Below, piece after piece: positions 8,614 to 17,926 of a stretch of 41,971 bases of DNA (positions are counted from its first letter, which is position 1; each line of letters begins with the position of its first letter). Source of the DNA: Candidatus Thalassarchaeum betae (GTDB taxonomy: Archaea; Thermoplasmatota; Poseidoniia; Poseidoniales; Thalassarchaeaceae). A model generated the notes under the pieces. It ran no database searches. It was given only the letters and a program-made list of their open reading frames with translations, and was not told the DNA's origin. The stretch lies in assembly GCA_022447095.1 (NCBI GenBank), contig JAKUUP010000013.1:1-41971 (forward strand). The letters run 5' to 3'. The position numbers were made by a program, and so were the translations under genes.

Positions 8614-11600
8614 TCAGAAGATTATGTCTTCTTCGTCGTCCAGATTAGCAACTAAGCTACTCTTCTCGGCGAACTCGGTTAGCGCTTCCATTCTGCGTCC
8701 ATACATCACTACGCCGACGACCCCAATCAGAGCGAAAGTGACTCCGAGGATTATTGCCGGTATAGAGTACTGAGCAATCACTTCGACACCCACGTCTAGA
8801 ATTCCCAGATTGGAACCCATCTTCTTGGAAACTTTCTGAATGTTGTTGGTCTCGTCGGTTTCGACGATGACGTTGTCAGGATCTACGACCACAAACACAT
8901 CGTGCCTGCCTGCCTCCACCAAGTAGAGCAGAGCGATTTGAGGTGGGTCATCATCGTTAGAAGGCATGATTGCCTCGACGATTTGCCGGTAGACGATATT
9001 CTCCTCCTTGCATCCGTTCCTCTTGATTTCGGATTTTGTCTGGTCGTCAGCAGAGCACAAGATGATGTTGACATCGGTTGCATGGGCATTACCGTTATTG
9101 ACAACTTGAACATTGACTGAGAGCATTGATCCAACATCACCTGTGTATGTTGCTACTTCAACTTCGAGAATATGCAAATCAGGGGCTCTCAGACGGAGTT
9201 CGATGATTTGTTCGTTTGTATCGCAGTTGGGCCGGTAGTTATCCGGGAGTCCGTCTTTGTTCTCATCGAGAGTGCAAGAGTCATCCCAGACCGCGGTCTC
9301 ATCGTGGTCTCCGCCGGCCTCGGCCGAGCCGAATGAAGAGAGGACTTTGATTCCGATTTCCCTGTTGGCCAGAGCGGCCGCTGGATCGATTCCGATGATC
9401 ACAACTACTTGCAGTGTGGAGTAGGCGGGCATATTTGGTAGGGTCAGTGCAGCGGTTTGTGCTGAGAGGAAGCAACCCTCTGAGGGTGCTTCATCACCCA
9501 AAACCAGAACGATGCAGGGCTTCTCTGTCGGATACTCTGTATTGAAGTCCTCGAGTAGCGCGAAAGAAATCTGCCACCCACTCAGCGTGTTCAGCCCTGG
9601 TACTGTGTCCCAACCCCCATCGGGGGCTATCGTGTGGTTGTGTAGAGTGGGTTGGTCATCCATGTTGCCGAAATTGGTCACGTTCATGGTGAATCTCACG
9701 ATTCTACCAGGGGCGGTCGTCTTGATTCGACTTTCAACCAGCGGATCTACTTCGATCCTCATGTCATGGAACTCAACAATCTCGATCTGAAGTTCGATGG
9801 TGTCGCGCAACTTGGTTCCCTCGTAGGATTCTTCACTGAGAACATGTAAAATCAAGGTGTATTGGCCTGCATGGGTCATCTCAGGAACGTTGATCCATAT
9901 TGGAATTGTCTGCGACTCGTCGCGATCCAACTCTTGGAACAGTATCCTCGGGACTTCTATATCCCAGACGTGCGACCCCCCGAACGAGTCGAAAATTGAA
10001 CCGACGGCAATATCGTATCTGTCAGCTCCGTTCCCGATGTTCTCGACCGTAGTGTCCAATTGATAGGATTGGCCTGGATGTAATGCGAGTATGGTCTCGG
10101 GGACAGACGCCTCTAGGCTGTACTCCTGAATCACGTTGGTGAGCAGGACTACAGAGTCCCGCACACGCGGCGCGCCTTCGAGATGCGCCTTCACAGTGAC
10201 CGAGTCCCCCAATCCGGCTGTGGCGTTGAATGGTGCACACATGATTGCCGTGACTGTGAATGGGGTGTCGATTACGGACCAGTAGCGTGGTGAGGTGTCG
10301 GGTATCCCGTTGCCACCGGGTGCTTCGGAGAAGTCCAAATCGACAGTCCAGTGGTCGAACCTCCATGTCTGCTCTGAAATCTCAGGAGGTCTTTCCTCGG
10401 GGCCGCCTGGTGTAGTGAATATCAGGTGGCCTGGGGTGAAGTGTTTGGTGACCAGTATGTCGAACTCAGAGCATTCTCCCGGTAACACGTACTGGGTAGT
10501 ATCGCCTAAGTTGAAGACAATATTTCCGGTACTCTTTATCGAGACGTTGATCCATAACTCAAGGACATCGAAAGTTCCCTGATCTATAGACAGTACAGGC
10601 TCTCCAGTGGACCATCCTTTCAGATAAATCACGAAGGTTCCTGGCTCTTGAGAGGTGGGTACGCTGACTTGCAGGTTGCGGGTCACCGATTGATCTGGAT
10701 CCAAGGATAAAGAAGTCGGGAAGGTAATACCCCAACCGAAAGGTAAGGCCCATTCGACTTGGCCCTCTAAGGTGGATGGGTCGTAGAAGGCGAAGGTATC
10801 GTACACGTTTCCTGTATTCGTCACCGTAATCGAGAATATTGCGGATTGCCCCTGTTCAACGTCGACTTGGAAGTGGCTAGTGTCGAGATTGATACCATGA
10901 ACCACGTCCATCAACGTGAGAGTAAGTCTCTCGTCTTGTATGGCTGGATCCTTGTAGGACACCGCGGACACCGTAATCGTCGCCAGCTCATCTGAGTGGG
11001 CCTGATAGATCGATGGAGCGCGGACACGCATGTACATCGGGATCACATCTCCTCCTCGGAGGAAAACAGGGGTGGAATCGAAAATCGGCGTGTGGTTCGT
11101 GGTGAAAAACAGAGAAACGGTCCAGTTGTTGGGAACTCCTTTCATGGTCACGGTGAATGTGTCTGCAACCAACTCGGCCGGTCCGGGGGTCGGATTCGAG
11201 ATTGTCATGTTGTACAGAGTCTGCTCACCGGGCTCGATGGTGTGGTAGTAGGTCTCGGACTCATCGAGAGCGACCTCGACGAGACCGGTCAGCACGTGCA
11301 CATAGCACAGCGTGTAGGAACCGCCGTTGCTTACTTCGCTGCACTTGTTGGTGTCTGCCCAAGCGACGTGGGCCCCGCTTCCTAGGTCATTGGCGAAAGC
11401 AGGGGGCTGACCGAGGTCAGGCACGGCGGGTGAGTTTGGACCCAACTTATCGGACGCCCACTCAGTAACCGGGATTATCTCCCATGGGTCAAGAATGCCA
11501 ACAGCGAGTGAGTTCAGCGGGAAACCCTCAGGGTAGTCGTCGTTGGTGTGGTTCAGCCTAGTGTAGACGATTGTCTCGCCCTGGGTCTCGTTGGCGTTGT

Positions 11601-13701
11601 CTATCCAGGAAATATGGACGTTGTCGAACGAGTCCGTGATAATAGTGGGCATATGCGAGTTAGGGCCGAATGGCCGGTCTGTCGGTATGCCGTTGATCCC
11701 CTCGACTTCGGATACGGCCGAATCGACGATTTGCTTGATACCGTAACTTGGCAATCCCTCGGGAGCGCCGTCCCAAGCACCTGCTCCTCTCAGTCGCAAA
11801 CGGGTGTAGTAAATCTCGTAATTGACGTCGATCTCGTAGCCGTAGGCACGCCCGTCCATCCAAACGAGGTGGGTGTTACCAGAGGTGTCAACTGATATGG
11901 CTGGGTGGAGGCTGTAGGCGTCATTGAGGGTGACTCGGGTGTCGTTGACCACGACCAGATTCCCATAGCCTAGACCATCGATTGATGGGCCGATGTCCTC
12001 GATGTACCTGTCGGCAGTGGTGTCGACGAAGGTGCCCGGGTCTCCTTTCTGCCAAGTCGGAGGGGGGTTCTCCAAAAGTGAGAGTGGATCTAGGACGGTC
12101 ATGTATATCTCCCGAGAGTTGTTCGTAGAGAGGTAGACCAGAGCCTCGACCATCAATTCCAATTCAGCCGAGTTCGATGCTGTCGTCGGGAAGCTGTACA
12201 TCTGCCCCTCGGCGTCGGTCAGACGCGTGTTGGTGCCTGGGCATGTCCTTGTGTTCAGACTCGTGAAGCCATTAGGGCATTGAGCGAGATCCATCATATG
12301 GGAGCCGACATCGGTGGAACCGGAGCCGAATCCAGCAGCGAGAAGCGGGACGGGTATGATACCAGCAATGACGCAGGCGTCGTGAGCTTCGTTGATGCTC
12401 TGTGTGTCATCCGACTGCTGCGCGGGGTCGCCTCCGTACGGGCCCTCGTCGGAAATCGGGATGATGATCTTGGTTGCGTTTGGATTCCAGTGGTGGTCTA
12501 ACTGGGTCGGAGGATTGCCCGGGACGCTGCCTTGGGCGTCTCTCCACGACAAACAAGCCCAAGTAGAGCCGGGGCCCCAGAATTCGCTGTAGTATCCGCC
12601 ATCCTGGGGCAGATTTACTGCCCCGCCATTGTAGATCACCTCAGTCAGTTCCCTGATTCCACCTGAGTCGTCACCGGGAGTCAAACCTAGAGCTGTTTGG
12701 CGCGGGCCCTGACTGCCCGAGCCCCCGGTCTGGTAAGCAGCTGCGCAGTTACCGCTAGTGGCGGCGGAGGGCCAGTTGCCGCTGAGGGCGTAGAGGGTCT
12801 CGTAGACTGTCATGTTGGCTCTCAGAAGCATCGGCTTGAGTCCTTCGAACCAACCACCGCTGGCGAAGTAGCCACCGTAGAAGACGACGCACATGTCGGC
12901 CCACTCTGTGTTCATCGAGCCGGATGTGTCGATTGGTGCGACCATCTCGACCTTGCCGCCTCTGGTATCGTCCCAAACGATTTGGACGAAATCATCCGCA
13001 TCGACTGCTACATCGGGGTGGCCCTTGTGACCAATGATAGGAGTGAGCAGTGTCTCACCAACAGCCACAACGGCTTCGCGAGACTGTATGTCCGGCTCGA
13101 TCATTGAATAGTAAATCTGAGGCTGTTGGTAGAACTTGTCTAGTGGCTCGAAGGAGTCTTCCCAGACGATGTGGGCGTTGTTCTCGGAATCAACGTCGAT
13201 CGCGGGCCAGTCTCGGTTCTGGGAATGGAAAGAGACCTCGTAGTCGTTGATGATTGTTATTACCGCGTCCACAGAGGAGTCCCCGTCCTGATCGTCCTGT
13301 GAAGGGTCTAGCATAGTGTAGAGGATTGTCCACTGGCCCGCTTTGTCGGTCCATGTGATGTGCACGTTGTCGTCATGATCCACCCTAATATCCGGATGCC
13401 ATGCCCGGTGCGCTCCTGGGTTCGATATCTGGGTCTCTGCAATCAGCACTTCTCCCCTCGGATTGTGCATCTGGTACCAGAGGTGCTGTGTGTTGCGGCT
13501 CCATACGAAGTGTACGTTGCCCATGGAATCTGCATCTACGGCGACCATTCGGTCATTCGCCGAACCACCGTTTACAATCTGTATTGCTTCGGTCAGTACA
13601 ACTTCACTCGCCTTGGCCTGCGGGATTTCTATCGCCGCGAATGTGCTCATCACCATCAGAAGAACCATCGTTATGCTGTTTCTCATCTTTGCAGTTTCCA
13701 T
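8614..13701 (-). CDS. Large secreted, C-terminally membrane-anchored surface protein with propeller-like repeats, inserted vWA-like domain, NEW3-like and CARDB-like domains
   Basis: 1695 aa; N-terminal signal-like segment; repeats such as VHITWTDKAGQWTILYTMLD; DTSGSM MIDAS motif; CARDB-like APDLHILEVEVATYTGDVGSMLSVNVQVVNNGNA...VETDETNN; C-terminal TM IPAIILGVTFALIGVVGVVMYGRR. Confidence 0.85.
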   Translation of the reverse strand: METAKMRNSITMVLLMVMSTFAAIEIPQAKASEVVLTEAIQIVNGGSANDRMVAVDADSMGNVHFVWSRNTQHLWYQMHNPRGEVLIAETQISNPGAHRAWHPDIRVDHDDNVHITWTDKAGQWTILYTMLDPSQDDQDGDSSVDAVITIINDYEVSFHSQNRDWPAIDVDSENNAHIVWEDSFEPLDKFYQQPQIYYSMIEPDIQSREAVVAVGETLLTPIIGHKGHPDVAVDADDFVQIVWDDTRGGKVEMVAPIDTSGSMNTEWADMCVVFYGGYFASGGWFEGLKPMLLRANMTVYETLYALSGNWPSAATSGNCAAAYQTGGSGSQGPRQTALGLTPGDDSGGIRELTEVIYNGGAVNLPQDGGYYSEFWGPGSTWACLSWRDAQGSVPGNPPTQLDHHWNPNATKIIIPISDEGPYGGDPAQQSDDTQSINEAHDACVIAGIIPVPLLAAGFGSGSTDVGSHMMDLAQCPNGFTSLNTRTCPGTNTRLTDAEGQMYSFPTTASNSAELELMVEALVYLSTNNSREIYMTVLDPLSLLENPPPTWQKGDPGTFVDTTADRYIEDIGPSIDGLGYGNLVVVNDTRVTLNDAYSLHPAISVDTSGNTHLVWMDGRAYGYEIDVNYEIYYTRLRLRGAGAWDGAPEGLPSYGIKQIVDSAVSEVEGINGIPTDRPFGPNSHMPTIITDSFDNVHISWIDNANETQGETIVYTRLNHTNDDYPEGFPLNSLAVGILDPWEIIPVTEWASDKLGPNSPAVPDLGQPPAFANDLGSGAHVAWADTNKCSEVSNGGSYTLCYVHVLTGLVEVALDESETYYHTIEPGEQTLYNMTISNPTPGPAELVADTFTVTMKGVPNNWTVSLFFTTNHTPIFDSTPVFLRGGDVIPMYMRVRAPSIYQAHSDELATITVSAVSYKDPAIQDERLTLTLMDVVHGINLDTSHFQVDVEQGQSAIFSITVTNTGNVYDTFAFYDPSTLEGQVEWALPFGWGITFPTSLSLDPDQSVTRNLQVSVPTSQEPGTFVIYLKGWSTGEPVLSIDQGTFDVLELWINVSIKSTGNIVFNLGDTTQYVLPGECSEFDILVTKHFTPGHLIFTTPGGPEERPPEISEQTWRFDHWTVDLDFSEAPGGNGIPDTSPRYWSVIDTPFTVTAIMCAPFNATAGLGDSVTVKAHLEGAPRVRDSVVLLTNVIQEYSLEASVPETILALHPGQSYQLDTTVENIGNGADRYDIAVGSIFDSFGGSHVWDIEVPRILFQELDRDESQTIPIWINVPEMTHAGQYTLILHVLSEESYEGTKLRDTIELQIEIVEFHDMRIEVDPLVESRIKTTAPGRIVRFTMNVTNFGNMDDQPTLHNHTIAPDGGWDTVPGLNTLSGWQISFALLEDFNTEYPTEKPCIVLVLGDEAPSEGCFLSAQTAALTLPNMPAYSTLQVVVIIGIDPAAALANREIGIKVLSSFGSAEAGGDHDETAVWDDSCTLDENKDGLPDNYRPNCDTNEQIIELRLRAPDLHILEVEVATYTGDVGSMLSVNVQVVNNGNAHATDVNIILCSADDQTKSEIKRNGCKEENIVYRQIVEAIMPSNDDDPPQIALLYLVEAGRHDVFVVVDPDNVIVETDETNNIQKVSKKMGSNLGILDVGVEVIAQYSIPAIILGVTFALIGVVGVVMYGRRMEALTEFAEKSSLVANLDDEEDIIF

Positions 13702-13816
13702 TTCATACCCTCCAGCAACGCCGCTGTATCGGCTCTGTTTGCCTTCCTGCGATACTTAACTTCGACTGCCAGCCGTCACAAGCGCACGCGCGAGTGCGCG
13801 CGAGGGAACGTTGGAT

Positions 13817-14449
13817 TCAGACCCAATCTGAAGGGTCGAAATCACGTCCGAATCCACCTGTCTCATCGGTACTAATCTCGGTCGGCTCGGAGTGAGTTTG
13901 TGGTTGGGCACCCCTGCTCTGAGCCTTCTTAGCAATCCAGTCATCGACGGGGCCAGGCTTTCCTACGCCTGGACCATATCCAAACTTGATCTTGTGAATC
14001 AGGGCGAGTTTAGTGAGCCATAGATGGCGCATCGTATGCATGAACTCATTCTGGGTCAGGCCGTCGAACCAAATTGGCCTTGAGAGATTGAATGCCTGAA
14101 GGGGGCCCGGAATGCCCTCTTCCTTCTTGCCCACATGCAAAACCCAATCCAAATCTGCCTGAGTCAGGTGTATCCTAGTCTCGTGCAGCCACTTCTCCCA
14201 CTCTCCTGAGTCTAGATTAGAGTGGTTGATCATCTCCTTCTGCTGCCCATCATCCACTCTGGTGACGGAGTAAACGAGGACAAGGTTTCGATTCTTCGGG
14301 ATGACGACATTGAACACGTGGCCCTGTTTGGTGGGAGGATAACGGACATGCAGATGCAGTGATGCCTGCTGGTCAGAGACATCGCGGGCCTCGAGATGCT
14401 CGCTCTGAAGCCACTCTCGGACAACGGAAGCAGCATCGCGGGCGTTCAT
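13817..14449 (-). CDS. Conserved hypothetical protein, possibly DUF2299-like
   Basis: 210 aa; pattern resembles archaeal DUF2299 (VREWLQSE...HLHVRYPP...VFNVVIPKNRNLVLV); family assignment from memory and tentative. Confidence 0.6.
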   Translation of the reverse strand: MNARDAASVVREWLQSEHLEARDVSDQQASLHLHVRYPPTKQGHVFNVVIPKNRNLVLVYSVTRVDDGQQKEMINHSNLDSGEWEKWLHETRIHLTQADLDWVLHVGKKEEGIPGPLQAFNLSRPIWFDGLTQNEFMHTMRHLWLTKLALIHKIKFGYGPGVGKPGPVDDWIAKKAQSRGAQPQTHSEPTEISTDETGGFGRDFDPSDWV

Positions 14450-14471
14450 GATGAGAGTTGAAGAGTCCCTC

Positions 14472-15953
14472 CTATTTGAGAGCCCCTAGTCCGGGGTTGA
14501 TTGATTGAACGAGTTCTTCAACTCGCCTCCCCTGGTCTGAGGAAGCCAGTTTGGCGCTCCTTGAGGTGGTGGTGAAATCCGTCCACAGGTCGTACCCGCG
14601 GAGAAACACGAGATTCGAGATGTGGATGACCGCCATGGAAATTGCAAAGTAAACAGGGAACATCGGAGTCACCCCCTCGAGGAGAAGGATGGTCGCAAGG
14701 CAGAAGACGGGCCAGAAAATTAGGGGAGAGAGGCCTGCTCCAAGCATATGATGAGTGGTCCGAGCGTCCAAGCCCTCGTCGGTTCTGTCACCCGCATACC
14801 AAGTCACCAATGCTTGGAGTCCTGTTGATGGTAAGGTGATTGGTGAGGTCAATAACATGACAAGGACGCCGAAGACGCCTGCCATCCAACGAGGCTTTGC
14901 CTTAATCCGTCCTGATTGGTCTAGTATGCGAGCGTCCAATTCATTCGAGTGTAGGATTTCCGCCGCCTCCCTCGCGTCGACTACGAGTTCTGAATCGCCA
15001 ACAGACTGGCGTAGCCGCTCTCTGACGGCGCGGGCTGCAAGGACCTCTTCCTTCAGAGTTCTAAGAGGGGTCCCAGAAGTATTAGCTCGTAGATGTCCCA
15101 GCAGGTGCCACGCCCTGTAAGTCTCCCAATCGGGTGCATCCGGAGTGAGAATGGAGAGTTCGTTGTACAGTCTGTCCCGTAAGGGGATGACTACCTCAGC
15201 AGGAGGTTCGACCCACTCACCGTTGATCAGCCTCTTCCTGTGGTCCTCGTCTGGCAAGAGGGGGATGCGAATCGGGTTGGTGAACTCGACGTAGACATCG
15301 GTGCGGAACCAATGATGGCACCTGAAGTGCAAACCAACCGGTTGGATCACCGGAGCTGGGAGGCCTTTTTGGTGAGCTATGCAGGCTGCATTGAGAGTGA
15401 ATCGGAGTGGGCCGGTCCTAAGTGCGTGCAATCTGGAGTCCTGATGCGATTTACCCTCTGGCATCACTATGGCTGCGTGACCGGAGGCGACGCAATGAGA
15501 CATCGTCAGCATGCTGCGCTGGTTGATCATCTTGGCAAAATCCGCATCACCGACACCTCTGCTCAGTTCAGCCTTCCTGATGACTGGTTGAGAGCCCATT
15601 CTCCGTGTAATCCACCCGATGACGGGCATGGTCATGAGATCGTGGCGCCCGATGGTGATGATGCGTCGTTCTTGGGTGGCGATTAGTGCCAGAGGATCTA
15701 CCAACCCATTGATGTGAGTCGAAGTCGAGACCACCCCTCCTTCGACCTCAGGGTGGGGGTCGGCCTCGATGTTTCGAAAGATGTATGTCCAAGCGATGTT
15801 CAATGCACGGGATATAATTCTCCAGAACAGCGGACTTCCGGGGTGCTCTCCGCTGTGGTCCCAAGGAACCCTCTCGAGTTTTTTGGTGTCGATTCTTGTC
15901 GCACTGGCAGACAGTCCGGGGAGGATATCGGGCGCGTCCTCAGAATCCGTCAC
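14472..15953 (-). CDS. PlsC-type (glycerol-3-phosphate / lysophosphatidate) acyltransferase with C-terminal membrane region
   Basis: 493 aa; STHINGLVDPLALI (H-x5-D type motif), MPEGKSHQDSRLHALRTGPLRFTL, PVIQPVGLHF; C-terminal TM segments. Confidence 0.85.
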   Translation of the reverse strand: MTDSEDAPDILPGLSASATRIDTKKLERVPWDHSGEHPGSPLFWRIISRALNIAWTYIFRNIEADPHPEVEGGVVSTSTHINGLVDPLALIATQERRIITIGRHDLMTMPVIGWITRRMGSQPVIRKAELSRGVGDADFAKMINQRSMLTMSHCVASGHAAIVMPEGKSHQDSRLHALRTGPLRFTLNAACIAHQKGLPAPVIQPVGLHFRCHHWFRTDVYVEFTNPIRIPLLPDEDHRKRLINGEWVEPPAEVVIPLRDRLYNELSILTPDAPDWETYRAWHLLGHLRANTSGTPLRTLKEEVLAARAVRERLRQSVGDSELVVDAREAAEILHSNELDARILDQSGRIKAKPRWMAGVFGVLVMLLTSPITLPSTGLQALVTWYAGDRTDEGLDARTTHHMLGAGLSPLIFWPVFCLATILLLEGVTPMFPVYFAISMAVIHISNLVFLRGYDLWTDFTTTSRSAKLASSDQGRRVEELVQSINPGLGALK

Positions 15954-15993
15954 AGAGTATCCAAGGGGTTCGTGGTTGAGAAAGCACCGGATG

Positions 15994-16419
15994 CTATTCC
16001 AGAAGGTTACGTATCTGCTCAGCCAAGCGGGCTCCTTCGTCGGGATCTAATTCTGTGCTCTTGAACGGCCAAGCGAGACCGCTGCCGTCCTCGGGTTTTG
16101 GTATGATGTGGAAGTGGACGTGGAACACTGACTGGAAGGCGGCCTCGCCATTGTTTTGCAGTACGTTGAAGTCCACCGCGCCGGTGACAGAGAGAATGGC
16201 ACGAGAGATTCGCGGCAGAACCCTTCCGATAGCCTCAGAGGACTCATCAGAGAGGGCGTCAAGGGTGGCAGCCTGCTCTTTGGGAACCACAAGGGTGTGC
16301 CCTGGGCTGAACGGATTGATGTCGAGGAAGGCGAAAACATGCCCGTCCTCGTACACTTTGTGACAAGGTATCTCGCCTTGGATTATGAGTGTGAAAATAC
16401 TGGGCTCGAAGTCGCTCAT
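15994..16419 (-). CDS. HIT family nucleotide-binding hydrolase
   Basis: 141 aa; HIT motif HVHFHIIPK; FAFLDINPFSPGHTLVVPKEQ. Confidence 0.93.
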   Translation of the reverse strand: MSDFEPSIFTLIIQGEIPCHKVYEDGHVFAFLDINPFSPGHTLVVPKEQAATLDALSDESSEAIGRVLPRISRAILSVTGAVDFNVLQNNGEAAFQSVFHVHFHIIPKPEDGSGLAWPFKSTELDPDEGARLAEQIRNLLE

Positions 16420-16420
16420 T

Positions 16421-17857
16421 CTAACCCTCTGAACTGACTATGATATCGGCCAGCATCAACATTCCCTCAAGATGTAATGCGGTGGCCAGTTCAGTGTTCA
16501 TGACACTGGACTTGTCGTTCACCTTAATTCCAACGCCCCTTATCTCGTCGAGAGCGGAGGAGGCGGATGCAAGTGCGCTCTCGTTTCGGTTGCCGTTGAT
16601 ATTCTGCATGGTCGAGGAAATGCTTGCCGAAACCTGCCCGACCGAGTGGCCCGAATTATTAGACAAGGAAGTGATCCTAATAGAAGCCTCGTTCGAAGCA
16701 GAGTCGACTACGGAAGAGCCACCGAAGGAAGCGTCCTTGGCCCAGTTTCCTGCGTGGGTTCCAGCGCTCTGGCCGCTCACAAGGTCGTCCAGTAGTAGAT
16801 TTCCCGGAAGTATTCCAGCTCCGTGAACACCCGTGTAGGCAGATCGCCCAGCGGCATAGAGTCCAGTGAACCACATCTTGTCGTCGTCAAACGTGACTCT
16901 GCCATCTGTGTCGACGGGTGCGCCGCCAGTGGTGGCAGCAATGCTGGATGAGATTGGTATCACCTCCATGGAGGCATCCAAGCCTGTCCTTTCTCTCACC
17001 CGTCTGGCAGATTCAGCGAACCAGGGAGTTGCGTCGGATTCCAAACTACGCAAGTCGAGTACACAATCCTCGCCCTCCAGAACTGCTTCGGGACCTACGT
17101 CGTCTCCGCTCTCTTTGCGTAGTCTGCCGCCCGAGCCCAACAAATCGATTGGCAATTGCATGTCCGTACCCCTGACAGTGAGAGGGTGCATCGGGGAATG
17201 GGCCATACCAGACAGACCGACACCAGCGGCAGCGGCAATGGCAGCGCCGGTACCGGCACCACTGGAAGGGGAAGACCAGATGCCTTGGTGGCCTTCGGTC
17301 GCTAAGATTACGGCCTTGGCTTGGATGGGAATGATGGTTCCGGTTTGAAGATCAAGAACGACGATGCCACGGACCTGCCGGTTGTCCATAGCTAGAGACA
17401 GAGGTAGGAGGTCAGAGCGACGTGCGACCCCTCTCTTGATCGTCTGCTCCTCGAGTATGCGAGTAACTTCTCTAGTGGTACCATCGCCGCAACCAGTCAG
17501 ACGGGGCCGACTGTGGCCCGGTGCCTCTGAGGCGTGCGGAAGCCCGCCGTCTCTGCGCCGCAGGACCAGACCCCATCTTTCCAACTCAGCGAGGACCGAA
17601 ACTGCCTCGCCGCAGGTCCGTGCCGCGGCGACCCTATCTGTGGAGTCGCCACCTGCTGAGACGGTGTCCTCCCTGTGAGCAGTAGAGTCGATCTCGTCGA
17701 TGGAAGCCGCGAGTCCGGAGAGGGGGGCAGCGCCTGATGCGGCCCCGACGCCAGAGGAGTCGATCATCAAAGGTATGGTACCGGCATCAGCGGCTGCAAT
17801 CGCCGCACGCAGTGCAGCCGGGCCGCTTCCGACAATCACGACGTCCCACGACTCCAT
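16421..17857 (-). CDS. FAD-dependent oxidoreductase related to fumarate reductase/succinate dehydrogenase flavoproteins
   Basis: 478 aa; DVVIVGSGPAALRAAIAAADAG; SRPRLTGCGDGTTREVTRILEEQ; VDTDGRVTFDDDKMWFTGLYAAGRSAYTGVHGAGILPGNLLLDDLVSGQSAG. Confidence 0.82.
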   Translation of the reverse strand: MESWDVVIVGSGPAALRAAIAAADAGTIPLMIDSSGVGAASGAAPLSGLAASIDEIDSTAHREDTVSAGGDSTDRVAAARTCGEAVSVLAELERWGLVLRRRDGGLPHASEAPGHSRPRLTGCGDGTTREVTRILEEQTIKRGVARRSDLLPLSLAMDNRQVRGIVVLDLQTGTIIPIQAKAVILATEGHQGIWSSPSSGAGTGAAIAAAAGVGLSGMAHSPMHPLTVRGTDMQLPIDLLGSGGRLRKESGDDVGPEAVLEGEDCVLDLRSLESDATPWFAESARRVRERTGLDASMEVIPISSSIAATTGGAPVDTDGRVTFDDDKMWFTGLYAAGRSAYTGVHGAGILPGNLLLDDLVSGQSAGTHAGNWAKDASFGGSSVVDSASNEASIRITSLSNNSGHSVGQVSASISSTMQNINGNRNESALASASSALDEIRGVGIKVNDKSSVMNTELATALHLEGMLMLADIIVSSEG

Positions 17858-17926
17858 GGTGACTCGGTCAGTGCCACTCGTAATCGCGCCATGAACGTGA
17901 CGCTCGGGGCTTCGTCCGATTCGACC

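Noticed and set aside
13360-13895. Plus-strand ORFs of 171, 164 and 98 aa antisense to the 5' end of the surface protein gene
   Set aside because: They overlap each other and a convincing 1695-aa coding frame, have low-complexity Arg/Ser/Pro/His composition and no recognisable motif; likely shadow ORFs.
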